This document shows positions 1 to 7,980 of a stretch of 35,217 nucleotides of DNA, piece by piece. Under the pieces are notes generated by a model, which worked only from the letters and a program-made list of their open reading frames with translations, was not told the DNA's origin and ran no database searches. Position 1 is the first letter of the stretch; each line of letters starts with the position of its first letter. This DNA is from an uncultured Oscillospiraceae bacterium (GTDB lineage Bacteria; Bacillota; Clostridia; Oscillospirales; Acutalibacteraceae), in the NCBI GenBank assembly GCA_900555705.1, contig USLV01000002.1:1-35217 (forward strand). The letters run 5' to 3'. A program made the translations under genes and the position numbers.

Positions 1-1002
1 GGACGCGCCGAGCCGCAGCCATTTCCGTATAACTCCGTTTTTGCCGCAGATAAATTCGTCGTAGTCGGGGCACTCCTCGGTAACCTCCGGGAGCGTTTTA
101 AAGCCCCACCAGCTCTTATATTCGTCGGGGTAGCGGTCAAATTTATACCACTTGAAATACGGCGACGATTTTGAATTATACGCGCCTACGGTATCATATC
201 GCGAATAGCGGTTAAAATAACGGCTGTCATCGCCGGTATGTGAAAAAACACCGTCGAGAATTATTTTTATTCCCACTCTGCCGGCACTTTCGCACAGCTT
301 TTTAAAATCCTCCTCCGTGCCGAGAAGCGGGTCTGTTTTCATATAATCCGCCGTGTTGTAGCGGTGATTCGAATGTGCCTCAAATATCGGGTTTAAATAT
401 ATGCAGGTGACTCCGAGCTCAAAAAGATATGAGAGCTTTTCGGTAATTCCGCGCAGGTCTCCGCCGAAATAGTCGTTATTGCGGACGCGGCCCTGCGCGT
501 CCGGTCGCCAGACCGGCTGGCCGCCCCAGTCGTCACGCAGCACCCGGTCGTCCGGCACACCCTCCTTCGGTTCGTCCGAGCGGGCAAAACGGTCCGGAAA
601 AATCTGGTAGAAAATGCCGCCCGCAAGCCAGTCCGGGGTGGTGAAACCGGCGGCATAGCAGGTAAGCTGCCAATGCGGGCCGTCAGCAAAATCGAGAGAG
701 GCGCTGCCGTCCGGGCGCCGCGTCAGATAGCGGGTTCCGTCCTCGGTCTCCAGCGTGAAACGGTAGAAATAGAGCGCGGCCACGGCGGGAGTGTAGTGGC
801 ACTCCCACCACTCCCGGTCGTCGCCCTCCATCCCGCACCAGAACATGCCGGATTCCTGCGGCAGCTGTCCCACAGTCTCCATATGCAGCCGGGCATCCCG
901 ACAACCGAGCGAACGGGGCAGGCAGATGCGGAAGTGTACCGCTGTCCCAGCGGTGACAGCGCCGAAGGGGGAACGATAGCGGGTGTCGCGGGAGTTGAAC
1001 AT
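1..1002 (-). CDS. GH13 neopullulanase/alpha-amylase-type hydrolase, partial (3' end off the window)
   Basis: Reading leftwards from ATG at 1002 gives 334 residues with no stop before the window edge. A GAAAGGTGAG ribosome site lies just upstream. Residues 1-115 look like the beta-sandwich N-terminal domain of cyclomaltodextrinase/neopullulanase enzymes. The GH13 barrel then starts (GGIFYQIFPDRFARS at 128-142), with NNDYFGGDLRGI at 175-186 and conserved region I as DGVFSH at 250-255. The nucleophile Asp and acid Glu would lie beyond the edge. No signal peptide is visible, so it probably acts in the cytoplasm on alpha-1,4/1,6-linked glucans or maltodextrins. Base composition changes near position 475 (about residue 176): the distal part uses ATA, TTA and AAA codons that are rare in the rest of the gene, so the join may be a recombination or assembly chimera. 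Family call is firm; the exact specificity is not. Confidence 0.88.
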   Translation of the reverse strand, partial: MFNSRDTRYRSPFGAVTAGTAVHFRICLPRSLGCRDARLHMETVGQLPQESGMFWCGMEGDDREWWECHYTPAVAALYFYRFTLETEDGTRYLTRRPDGSASLDFADGPHWQLTCYAAGFTTPDWLAGGIFYQIFPDRFARSDEPKEGVPDDRVLRDDWGGQPVWRPDAQGRVRNNDYFGGDLRGITEKLSYLFELGVTCIYLNPIFEAHSNHRYNTADYMKTDPLLGTEEDFKKLCESAGRVGIKIILDGVFSHTGDDSRYFNRYSRYDTVGAYNSKSSPYFKWYKFDRYPDEYKSWWGFKTLPEVTEECPDYDEFICGKNGVIRKWLRLGAS

Positions 1003-1234
1003 GAATACTCACCTTTCTTCTCCGGACGGATGCCGGAGGGGTTCTGTAGGAAGCAATGAAAAGAACCGGCACAGGCCGGTTGTGGAAGAATACAAACGAA
1101 GAGTAAGCGTAAGAAAATGGCGCAGCCAGTCTGCCGTACAGACCCGAAAAGAGCAGAAGAAGGCCGGTTTCGCCATAGGCGAAAGAGGGCGCGTTCCGCG
1201 ACCTCAGGACTTCTTCCACAGGAAAGCAGTTTCC

Positions 1235-1433
1235 AGTATTGACGCACAAACGGAAAGTAAGCAGAAGAAGCGCGATGCGGCGAAGCCGCAGGAGGCGTTT
1301 CACGCCGACAGCGGTTCTTCCGTAAGAAAGCTGCCTCAAGTATTGGCGCACAAACCAAAAGCAGGCAGAAGAAGCGCGATGCGACGAAGTCGCAGGAGGC
1401 GTTTCACGCCGACAGCGGTTCTTCCGTAAGAAA
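1235..1433. repeat. Tandem direct repeat, period 104 bp, with small hairpins
   Basis: Positions 1261-1329 and 1365-1433 are near-identical 69-bp copies. Similarity continues upstream from 1235 and 1339, giving a 104-bp period. Each copy has a small hairpin with a GAA loop: GCGGC-GAA-GCCGC in copy 1 and GCGAC-GAA-GTCGC in copy 2, so one stem base pair changed on both sides. Further small inverted repeats lie at 1064-1081 and near 1168-1184 (TTTCGCC-ATA-GGCGAAA). The whole 1003-1526 spacer, between the dnaC-like stop and the GH13 start, holds these repeats and no convincing gene; the reading frames there are low-complexity by-products. It resembles an interspersed noncoding repeat family. Confidence 0.75.
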
Positions 1434-1452
1434 ATGGCGAAGCCATTTTCTT
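1428..1452. terminator. Perfect 11-bp hairpin, possible bidirectional terminator
   Basis: AAGAAAATGGC and GCCATTTTCTT pair perfectly around a GAA loop. The hairpin lies 75 bp downstream of the dnaC-like stop on the minus strand. The U-rich 3' arm is part of the stem, as in bidirectional terminators, but the GC core is only 3 bp. It could instead be another member of the adjacent repeat family. Confidence 0.4.
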
Positions 1453-1526
1453 CAGTATACCAGCATTTCCCCGAAAAGAAAAGAGAACACCGGGTAAATT
1501 TACAAAGAATATGCAGTTTTTCCGGA

Positions 1527-2513
1527 CTAGCCCCGGATGCGCTCCTGCAGCTTGAGCTGGCGGACATCCCGCCCGGCAAAGGTCAACGGCTGGAAGGTGC
1601 CGATGATGCGGGAGGAAATCTGCTCACCATAGCGCTCCGTGAGCTGGCGGGCGCTGAGATTGGTGCTGATAATAATCGGGAGTCCGGCCAGCATCCGGGT
1701 GTTGATGAGGTTATAGAGACAGGACGTATAAAATGGGCTCGGGAACTCCGCCCCGAGATCGTCCAGCACCAGCAGGTCGCACTCGGTCATCATATCCTCG
1801 CTGTTGCCGTCCGCGCGACCAAAATGTTCCTTCTCGAGCTGGTGCAAAAGCTGCTGGGTGGGACCATAGATCGCGTGGAAGCCGCGTGCCGCTACCAGCC
1901 GGGTAATGGCCAGCGAGACATGCGTCTTGCCGGTGCCGGTCGGACCGCGCAGCAGCAGGCTCGGGGAGGTGGGGGAGAAGTCCTCGGCATAGCCGCGGCA
2001 ATAGGCAAGGATATCCCGCATCTGACGGCGCGGTGACTGCCCGCTCGCATCGGCCTCATCGGGATAATAGTCCAGTCGCAGCTCGTCGAAGGTGGTGAAC
2101 TGCATGTGCGAGATGCTGCTGAGCCGACGACAGGCGCCCTCCTGCAAAAGCGTCCGCAGGCAGACGCACATCTCCCGTCCGTCGTAGCCGGTATCCCCGC
2201 AGACCGGGCAGGTGTACTGCGGCTCAAAATTCCGCGCCTGCTCGCCGTGCTCCGCCAGCAGCTGCGCCAGCTCCGCCTGCAGGGCGAGGTTCTGATCGCG
2301 GATCCGCGTTACCGCCTGCTCCACATCGCCGCCGTCCAGAATCGCACGAGAGACAAGCAGCGAGGCGCGCGCCATCTCGGTCTCGATCTCCCGCACACGG
2401 GGCGTTGCCGCCCGCATACGGGCACGCAGGGCATCCGCCTGGGCGGCAGCAGCAGACCGCCGTTGCTCCAGCGTCCGCAGCGCCTCCTCGAAAACCTCCT
2501 TGCTGTAACCCAT
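1527..2513 (-). CDS. DnaC/DnaI-type AAA+ helicase-loader ATPase
   Basis: A 328-residue protein with the layout of firmicute DnaC/DnaI-like loaders, which deliver the replicative helicase to DNA. An N-terminal helical region of about 95 residues is followed by a zinc-binding knuckle (C102, C105, C116, C118 in CPVCGDTGY...MCVC). Walker A is GPTGTGKT at 190-197, Walker B is LLVLDD at 247-252, and sensor and arginine-finger-like segments follow (IISTN, SSRIIG). It starts 3 bp after the dnaD-like stop, so the two are almost certainly co-transcribed and translationally coupled, matching the DnaD-DnaI primosome pairing. It is last in a leftward operon with the yitT-like and dnaD-like genes. A prophage-type loader is an alternative, but no phage genes are near. 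Confidence 0.9.
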   Translation of the reverse strand: MGYSKEVFEEALRTLEQRRSAAAAQADALRARMRAATPRVREIETEMARASLLVSRAILDGGDVEQAVTRIRDQNLALQAELAQLLAEHGEQARNFEPQYTCPVCGDTGYDGREMCVCLRTLLQEGACRRLSSISHMQFTTFDELRLDYYPDEADASGQSPRRQMRDILAYCRGYAEDFSPTSPSLLLRGPTGTGKTHVSLAITRLVAARGFHAIYGPTQQLLHQLEKEHFGRADGNSEDMMTECDLLVLDDLGAEFPSPFYTSCLYNLINTRMLAGLPIIISTNLSARQLTERYGEQISSRIIGTFQPLTFAGRDVRQLKLQERIRG

Positions 2514-2516
2514 ATA

Positions 2517-3566
2517 CTATGCCTCCTCCTGCTTTTTATACACCGGCCGATACTGCCGAACCAGCTGTTCATATTCGTCGATGTCCAGCGACGAGGCGCT
2601 CTGATCCGAGGGCAGCGGCTTGCCTGCCGCTTTCGCCGGAGTGCTGCGCGGCGCACAGGCAGCCTCAGCCTGCTCCGGCGTCTCGATGCCGTCCAACCGC
2701 CAGTGCTCGAGGATACGGGCCATATAGTTGCTCTGGAACTTGCCGGTCCGCTCTACACACTGGTCATAGGCCATCCGGATAAGCCCTTCATGCATCCGCC
2801 ACTCGCAGAGCCAAAGTTCCGCGGCGTCGAGCTGGGCGGTAGTGGGGCGCTGGGTCAGGCCGAGAAGAGCCGATAGCCGTTCCCACGCCTCCTTCCGCCG
2901 CTCCTGACGGCAGAGGTGCTCCTCTGCCGCCGCAATCGTGTTGATGCCGCGGTCGGCCCAGTCCAGCGCCATCCGCTCTATGTATCGCATATTGCCCTTT
3001 TCTGCCGAGACCGCATAGACGATGATCATCAGGATCACCTCGGCGGGCAGTCCCGCCGTCTCATAGAGATAAAGCAGCGTCTCCATGTCCCCGTGGGAAA
3101 TCGGCCTTCCCAGACGGGCGGACGCGGTTTGCAGCAGATAGTCAAACTCCGGGCTCTCTTTCTGCCGGGCAATCACCTCCCGCATCTGCGGTTTCACCGC
3201 ATGTGGCCGGGCGGTCGGCGCTTTTACCGGCGGATGCGCAGAAGCGGTCACCGGCTGTGCCGCCGGGACAGCGGGTGATACAGCAGACCCCAAAACCGGC
3301 TCTGCCTTCGGCATCTGCCGCACACCGCCGGCCTGCTCCAGCACACCGCACTCGATCCAGTATTGCAGCGCGTCCGTGCAGTCGGCGGCAGAAAGGCCGA
3401 TTGCCTGGCTGCAGGCCGCTGCATCAAATACGCCGTCTCCCCGGCGGGCAAGCCAGAGCAGTACCTTGAGCTGGGCGGAGCCCGCCAGACGGATATGGCT
3501 GTCCACCACGGCGGCGGGCAGTGCCAGCACGCTGCCCAAATGATCGCTGTTCCAACGATAGGTCAT
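2517..3566 (-). CDS. DnaD-domain primosome-type protein
   Basis: A 349-residue protein of the DnaD/DnaB (Gram-positive) replication-initiation superfamily, which helps remodel origin DNA and recruit the helicase loader. Residues 1-85 look like a winged-helix N-terminal domain. A Pro/Ala-rich linker follows, then two copies of the C-terminal DnaB_2-type helical module. Each carries the YxxxhxxxW signature: YIERMALDW in the first and YMARILEHW in the second. The start at 3566 leaves 31 bp after the yitT-like stop. The weak GAGAGAC ribosome site suggests some coupling to the upstream gene. The dnaC-like gene follows after 3 bp. Family assignment is confident; whether this is the housekeeping DnaD cannot be decided here. 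Confidence 0.88.
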   Translation of the reverse strand: MTYRWNSDHLGSVLALPAAVVDSHIRLAGSAQLKVLLWLARRGDGVFDAAACSQAIGLSAADCTDALQYWIECGVLEQAGGVRQMPKAEPVLGSAVSPAVPAAQPVTASAHPPVKAPTARPHAVKPQMREVIARQKESPEFDYLLQTASARLGRPISHGDMETLLYLYETAGLPAEVILMIIVYAVSAEKGNMRYIERMALDWADRGINTIAAAEEHLCRQERRKEAWERLSALLGLTQRPTTAQLDAAELWLCEWRMHEGLIRMAYDQCVERTGKFQSNYMARILEHWRLDGIETPEQAEAACAPRSTPAKAAGKPLPSDQSASSLDIDEYEQLVRQYRPVYKKQEEA

Positions 3567-3597
3567 CCTGATGTCTCTCTTTCTGTATCAACGCCGT

Positions 3598-4479
3598 TCA
3601 CGGCTCTTTTTCATCTTCCCGGAAGCCCTCGCCGAGCACCTCATCGCTGGTCGTCACAATGATAAACGCGCGCGGATCAATGTCATGCACCAGCGTGCGC
3701 AGCTCATATACCTCCGACGGGCGGACGGCACAAAGCAGCACCCGCCGCCGTTCACCGGTATAGGCACCGGTGGCGTCCAGCATGGTCACGCCGCGCTTCA
3801 TCTGCTCGAGCACAGCATCGGCAACCTCCCGTTCCCGTACAGTCATGATGAGCAGCATCCGGCTTTTGTTGCTGCCGTAGATCAGGCCATCCATGACGGT
3901 GGTGCTGACATAGACGAGGATCGTCGCATAAAGCGCCGCCTCGACCTGCCGGTAAACCACCGCCGAGGCCACAATCACCACCGCATCAACCAGTAAAATG
4001 AGCCGCCCAATCGGCACATGCGGCAATCGCCGCTCCAGCAGCCGGGCGACCACCTCGCTGCCGCCGGTTGTGGCACCGCGCATGAAAATCAGTCCCAGGC
4101 CGGCTCCCGCGAGCACACCGCCGAACAGCGCCGTCAGCATCCGGTCTCCCCGAAAAGCGGGCAAAAACGGCTCGGTTACGTCGATGATAATCGACAGAAG
4201 CACAGTAACAACAGCGGTTCGAACGGCAAATGAGCGGCCGAGCCGCCGCCAGGACGCGATCAAAAGCGGCACATTCAGCGCCAGCATAATCGTACCGATC
4301 GGCAGTACGCCCCAGAGATAGTTCAAAAGCGTCGCCACACCGGTCACGCCGCCCGGCGCAATCTGATTCGGCGCAGTAAAAATGTTGACCGACATGGCAT
4401 AGAGCACACTGCCGGCAATGTAGCAGGCACCGTCGGTCAGTGCGCGCTTTTGCAGCAGACGTTTGGATATGGACGGCAT
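3598..4479 (-). CDS. YitT family membrane protein (DUF161 plus DUF2179)
   Basis: A 293-residue integral membrane protein. The N-terminal about 200 residues contain five or six hydrophobic segments and the conserved NIFTAPNQIAPGGVTGVATLLNY-type start and ATTGGSEVV loop. The C-terminal about 85 residues form the soluble DUF2179-type domain (VLEQMKRGVTMLDATGAYTGERRRVLLCAV). The family is common in firmicutes, and its transport substrate is not established. ATG at 4479 is preceded by GGGAGG at good spacing. A promoter-like pair lies at 4526-4554. It heads the leftward operon with the two replication genes, a chance-looking partnership that gives no functional clue. Confidence 0.9.
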   Translation of the reverse strand: MPSISKRLLQKRALTDGACYIAGSVLYAMSVNIFTAPNQIAPGGVTGVATLLNYLWGVLPIGTIMLALNVPLLIASWRRLGRSFAVRTAVVTVLLSIIIDVTEPFLPAFRGDRMLTALFGGVLAGAGLGLIFMRGATTGGSEVVARLLERRLPHVPIGRLILLVDAVVIVASAVVYRQVEAALYATILVYVSTTVMDGLIYGSNKSRMLLIMTVREREVADAVLEQMKRGVTMLDATGAYTGERRRVLLCAVRPSEVYELRTLVHDIDPRAFIIVTTSDEVLGEGFREDEKEP

Positions 4480-4525
4480 GGTATCGGCCTCCCGGCGTCA
4501 AAAACTGCGGACAAAACTGTCCTCG

Positions 4526-4554
4526 TCTATATGGTATGACCGCTTTTGGGACAA
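4526..4554 (-). promoter_or_regulatory. Sigma-A-type promoter for the yitT-dnaD-dnaC operon
   Basis: On the minus strand TTGTCC is followed after 17 bp by TATAGA. The transcript would start about 40 bp before the yitT-like ATG. No other promoter-like pair was seen between the three genes. Confidence 0.55.
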
Positions 4555-4650
4555 TCATACCTGCCGCCATCGATCGCCTGCCAATTTTTCAAATGGGCTT
4601 CCTGTTTATTTTAGCATTACCGGACGATGATGTCCACTGCTTTCTTCCAT

Positions 4651-4684
4651 CAAAACAAAAACCGGCATCAAGGGCGCCGGTTTT
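4651..4684 (-). terminator. Intrinsic terminator after the zinc-ribbon pseudogene
   Basis: Minus-strand AAAACCGGC pairs with GCCGGTTTT (9 bp) around a 9-nt loop and is followed by a T-rich run (TTTTTGTTTTG). The last frame of the pseudogene ends inside the stem. Confidence 0.75.
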
Positions 4685-5793
4685 CGCTCTGAATATACCC
4701 GTGGGTTCTCGTGTTATACCGCAGATCCTCATCCGGCAGGTTGCCGTCCGCATCCACCGTCAGATTGCGATAGTTGACGCCGAAACAGCAGACCGTCGGT
4801 GCCTCCATCGAGCTGTCGCTCAATGTGACGCTGTAGACACACCGGAGCCGGCTCTTCGTACTGTCACTCGTATCCTTCGTGGTGGCCATAATCACCTTGT
4901 GCAACTTCACATCCTCGCCGACCGAATGGTTCTCAAAGGTGTTGTGGACCGCGCTGCCCCAATCGGAATAGATGGAATCACTGATCTCTTCCCGTCCCTT
5001 TTCCGAAATGGCGATCAGCACCCCTCCCCCGAGACATCGCTCCGGGTTTTCACATATTTCCCAAGTTTCTCCACCTTAACTTCTTTCGTCAGGTTGGTCA
5101 GCACCACGTCCTGCGTCGTCACGGCATCCTCCTTCACATTGGCTGCCAGCTTGACCATATCCGCCCGCGCTGAGGAAATTGCTATTTTCGAGGGAGATCG
5201 AGAACGAATTGCCGCCGTTCGCATGCCGACAACACACATAACGGGAGTCCTCTTCAATTGTGAAGGTGACGTCGCCCGCCTTCACCTCGGCTTTCGTGCT
5301 TTTAATCTCCGCGCGCTTGATCGCCTCGGCAGCCAAACGCATGAGTCCCTCCAGATCATCGAGATCGTAGTCATCATAGTCCCGCTCGGCATCCTCGACA
5401 TAGCCCCCGCATTCTTGTCACCCAGCACGCGCTTTGCGAAGGTCACATAGTCGAAGTCGTAGTCCAGCTTGCCATAGCCGTTGTATCCGGTGGCCTCTAC
5501 CTTGAGATACCAGTTCATATCCACCCTTTTGCCCAGGGAAGACGCAATCAACGCCACGGCGATGACAATCATCCGCAACACAGCAGCCACAGCTAATTCT
5601 TCGCCACAAAGGTCTTCAGGTCGGCTGCCACGTTTCCTGCCGGAGCCGCTTCGGGGACTGTTCCGGTTGCGCGGATTGCGCCACTTTATGGCCACAATTC
5701 TCGCAGAATACCGCGTCCGCTTCAACGGGTTTCCGCATTTTTTCAGAACATTCACAACACCCCTCTACAATATCACTATGGAAATTAAAACAT
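4668..5793 (-). pseudogene. Decayed zinc-ribbon membrane protein, several frameshifts
   Basis: Pieces of one protein can be read leftwards in alternating frames. First is a zinc ribbon (CECSEKM, then VFCENCGHKV). Next is a hydrophobic segment (AVLRMIVIAVALIASSLG), then an exposed part (MNWYLKVEATGYNGYGKLDYD, VTFAKRVLGDKNAG). After a shift comes GYVEDAERDYDDYDLDDLEG and KAGDVTFTIEEDSRYVC, then NVKEDAVTTQDVVLTNLTKEV, and finally VHNTFENHSVGEDVKLHKV to a stop at 4668. At least four frame changes are needed. The likely original start is ATG at 5793, with AAGGAG 7 bp upstream, but an extra T in a TTTT run makes it ATG-TTT-TAA. The neighbours are intact, so this looks like real decay. It resembles the firmicute class of zinc-ribbon proteins with one membrane anchor and an extracytoplasmic domain; function unknown. 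Confidence 0.8.
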
Positions 5794-5847
5794 GAAAGCA
5801 CTCCTTTGCCAAGCCGGTTTTCCGTCTGGAAACGCCTTATTTAAGTC

Positions 5848-5878
5848 AAAAAAGAGGGCCTGTCACATCGACAGGCCC
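5848..5878 (-). terminator. Intrinsic terminator after the TSCPD gene
   Basis: A 9-bp perfect stem (5856-5864 with 5870-5878, loop ACATC on the plus strand) is followed on the minus strand by CTCTTTTTT. It lies just after the stop at 5884. Confidence 0.9.
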
Positions 5879-5883
5879 CATCC

Positions 5884-6138
5884 TTATTCCTGCTTCTGCA
5901 AGGCGATCTCCACAGCACAGGCCAGCTGATCCGGACAACTGGTGGGCTTGAACCCACAGCGGATTCCGCGCAGACGGCGGATCGCTTCGCCGGCAGGCAT
6001 TCCCTCCACGAGGGCAGCAACCCCCTGCGTATTGCCGCTGCACCCGCCTTCGAATCGGACGTTTCGTAGCAGCCCTTCCTCCAGATCAAAGGTGATGCTT
6101 CGTGAGCAGACACCTTTTGTTCGATACTGACAATGCAT
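5884..6138 (-). CDS. TSCPD-domain protein (TIGR03905-like)
   Basis: An 84-residue protein made up almost entirely of a TSCPD domain, including the diagnostic KPTSCPDQLA near the C terminus and conserved cysteines (C3, C11, C33 region). The same fold appears at the C terminus of some B12-dependent ribonucleotide reductases; the free-standing small version is common in clostridia and its role is not established. Its length fits the family (about 80-85 residues). ATG at 6138 has AAAGGAA upstream. It lies 36 bp after the PHP gene and shares its direction, so the two are probably co-transcribed, with a strong terminator following. Confidence 0.88.
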   Translation of the reverse strand: MHCQYRTKGVCSRSITFDLEEGLLRNVRFEGGCSGNTQGVAALVEGMPAGEAIRRLRGIRCGFKPTSCPDQLACAVEIALQKQE

Positions 6139-6174
6139 ATAGAACCGTTCCTTTCCAACAGAGCACAGGCGCCT

Positions 6175-7014
6175 TTATTTCTCCCGTCTCTTCTTTCCTT
6201 TATAGCTGAGCAGCGCCTCTACCATCTCATCGTCCACCGTCACCGAGCCAAGCGGCCGGGCTGTACGGGTATACATGCCATGGAAATCCGAGCCACCGGT
6301 CACGAGCAAACCATTTCCCCGGGCAAAAGCCAGCAGCTCTGCCCGTTTCTCCTCGTCATGGGACGGATGATACACCTCGACGCCGTCCAGCCCCAGCGAC
6401 GTCAATTCCTCCATCAGTGCCAGGCTGTCGTATTCGAAGGGATGCGCCAGCACAGCAACACCACCTGCGCTGTGGATCAGCTCGAGCACTTCACGGGTGT
6501 CCGGATATTCCACCGGAACATAGGCGCTGCCGCCCTCGGAAAACAGCTTCTCATAGACACTGCCGTAAATACCGTCGGCATAGCCCGCATCCATCAACGC
6601 ATGCATGATGTGCTGTTTATAGATATTGGTGCTACCGGCTGCGCATTTGGCCACCATCTCGGGTACGATTGGATAATATCGCAGAACCTTGCGCAGCATC
6701 TCCTTTGAAGCCTGCTTGCGGCTCTCGCCGATCCGACGGCAAAGCCCCTCCAGCCGGTCGGGCGTGTCGCAGAGATAGCAGAGCAAATGCGCCCGCCGTC
6801 CGCGTGCCCCATCTGTGGTCGAGAGCTCGACACCGTGAATTACCGGCAGCTCCTGCCGCCTGCCAATGATCGCCGCACGTGTGGCGGACGCCGTGGTGTC
6901 GTGATCGGTAACGGCGAGCGCCGTCAGGCCACGACGCCTGGCCATCGCAATCAGTTCCTCAATCCCCACCGAGCCGTCTGAAACCTTGGTATGACAGTGC
7001 AAATCCCCCGCCAT
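6175..7014 (-). CDS. PHP-domain metal-dependent phosphoesterase
   Basis: A 279-residue PHP protein, with the start set at ATG 7014 by GGAGGTG just upstream; the open frame runs further but without a ribosome site. Metal-ligand motifs are DLHCHTKVSDGS at the N terminus, VTDHDT, a Glu in VIHGVELSTTD, AHPFEYD and the C-terminal GSDFHG. This layout matches the TrpH/YciV-like group, some members of which are 3',5'-nucleoside-bisphosphate or short-RNA 5' phosphatases/exonucleases. The family call is firm; the substrate is inferred. It heads a two-gene unit with the TSCPD gene. The upstream leader contains a small hairpin (7038-7056) before the ribosome site. Confidence 0.88.
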   Translation of the reverse strand: MAGDLHCHTKVSDGSVGIEELIAMARRRGLTALAVTDHDTTASATRAAIIGRRQELPVIHGVELSTTDGARGRRAHLLCYLCDTPDRLEGLCRRIGESRKQASKEMLRKVLRYYPIVPEMVAKCAAGSTNIYKQHIMHALMDAGYADGIYGSVYEKLFSEGGSAYVPVEYPDTREVLELIHSAGGVAVLAHPFEYDSLALMEELTSLGLDGVEVYHPSHDEEKRAELLAFARGNGLLVTGGSDFHGMYTRTARPLGSVTVDDEMVEALLSYKGKKRREK

Positions 7015-7104
7015 ATAAAAAACACCTCCGCAAAACCACGAGAGGGAACCCCTCGTCGGCACAGCCACTTTATAAAACCGACGTTTTCCCTCTTTATATA
7101 CTAT

Positions 7105-7133
7105 ATTATACAAAATTCTTTTCAAAAAAACAA
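7105..7133 (-). promoter_or_regulatory. Promoter for the PHP-TSCPD unit
   Basis: Minus strand TTGTTT, 17-bp spacer, TATAAT. It leaves a leader of about 85 nt that can fold at 7038-7056 (ACGAG...CTCGT with an extended GC core) just before the ribosome site. Confidence 0.7.
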
Positions 7134-7174
7134 GCCCGCTTTCCGATATCCGGTTTTCTCAAGCACAAAAGGGA

Positions 7175-7204
7175 TTGCCTGTCCGGCAGATTTTGTGATA
7201 TACT
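7175..7204 (+). promoter_or_regulatory. Promoter for the metallophosphoesterase gene
   Basis: TTGCCT, 18-bp spacer, TATACT, about 45 bp upstream of the ATG at 7248. It is back to back with the PHP promoter; the two -35 boxes are about 40 bp apart. Confidence 0.7.
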
Positions 7205-7247
7205 AAGCGAAAGGCTCTCGGGGAGTCGACGGAAAGGATGGCGGGGT

Positions 7248-7916
7248 ATGGTCTATATCACAGGGGATATCCACGGGGATATCTCCCGGTTTTCCGATTC
7301 GGAGATGCGGCGGGTCAAAAAAGGGGATACGCTGCTTGTCTGCGGCGATTTCGGTTTTGTCTGGAACGGCTCCCGACGGGAAAAAAAGCTGCTGAAAAAA
7401 ATCGGAAAGCTTCCCTTCACCGTTGCCTTCCTCGACGGTGTACACGAAAATTACGACCTGCTTGCGGACTATCCGGTCGAGCAGTGGAACGGCGGTCACG
7501 CACAGATCATTGACGGACACCTGGTTCATCTGCTGCGGGGAGAGATCTATACACTCGAGAACAGCCGCTTCTTCGTCTTCGGCGGCGGCCAGAGCGCCGA
7601 ACGGGACATCCGCGAGGAACACAAAACCTGGTGGGAGGCGGAGATGCCCTCCGCAGCCGAGATGACCGACGGACTCGCCCGGCTCGCGGAGAACGACCAT
7701 CAAATTGACTATATCCTCACACATGAGCCCTCCGGCAAGGCGAGCGGCTATCTCTCCACTGACCGTAAGCTCGACGGGCTCAACGTCTATCTTAACCAGT
7801 TGGAGGAGCAGGCGCACTATCGGCACTGGTATTTCGGCAGCCTTCACCGTGACCGCCGGCTGAGCAAGCAGCATACGGTGGTGTTCCGCAAGGTACTGCC
7901 GGTCGAATCGAAATAG
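7248..7916 (+). CDS. Calcineurin-like metallophosphoesterase
   Basis: A 222-residue protein of the calcineurin-like phosphoesterase superfamily. The ordered metal-site motifs are GDIHGD (residues 6-11), CGDFG, DGVHENYD in the place of the usual GNHE, THEP, and GSLHRD at the C terminus. The Asn of the GNHE block is replaced by Val while the following His-Glu-Asn is kept, a form common among small firmicute members. It is probably a cytosolic two-metal phosphoesterase of unknown substrate. AAAGGA lies about 10 bp before the start. The gene is monocistronic: its own promoter, then a strong terminator, then a convergent gene. Confidence 0.85.
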   Translation: MVYITGDIHGDISRFSDSEMRRVKKGDTLLVCGDFGFVWNGSRREKKLLKKIGKLPFTVAFLDGVHENYDLLADYPVEQWNGGHAQIIDGHLVHLLRGEIYTLENSRFFVFGGGQSAERDIREEHKTWWEAEMPSAAEMTDGLARLAENDHQIDYILTHEPSGKASGYLSTDRKLDGLNVYLNQLEEQAHYRHWYFGSLHRDRRLSKQHTVVFRKVLPVESK

Positions 7917-7925
7917 TACACCCGA

Positions 7926-7972
7926 TGAAAAACAGGCGGAACGGCTTCTTTGACCGTTCCGCCTGTTTGGTT
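7926..7972. terminator. Bidirectional terminator between convergent genes
   Basis: A 15-bp perfect stem (7930-7944 with 7954-7968, 9-nt loop) is flanked by A-rich sequence on the left and T-rich on the right. It can therefore stop both the metallophosphoesterase transcript and the leftward beta-helix transcript, whose stop codon is at 7981. Confidence 0.93.
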
Positions 7973-7980
7973 TTATCCGC

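Noticed and set aside
1235..1433. CRISPR array
   Set aside because: Only two units with a 104-bp period, internal similarity over most of the unit, no unique spacers and no cas genes.
683..1579. Overlapping minus-strand frames of 200-300 codons across the repeat spacer
   Set aside because: They are Arg/Ser/Pro-rich, run through the GH13 gene in the wrong frame, and repeat only because the DNA repeats.
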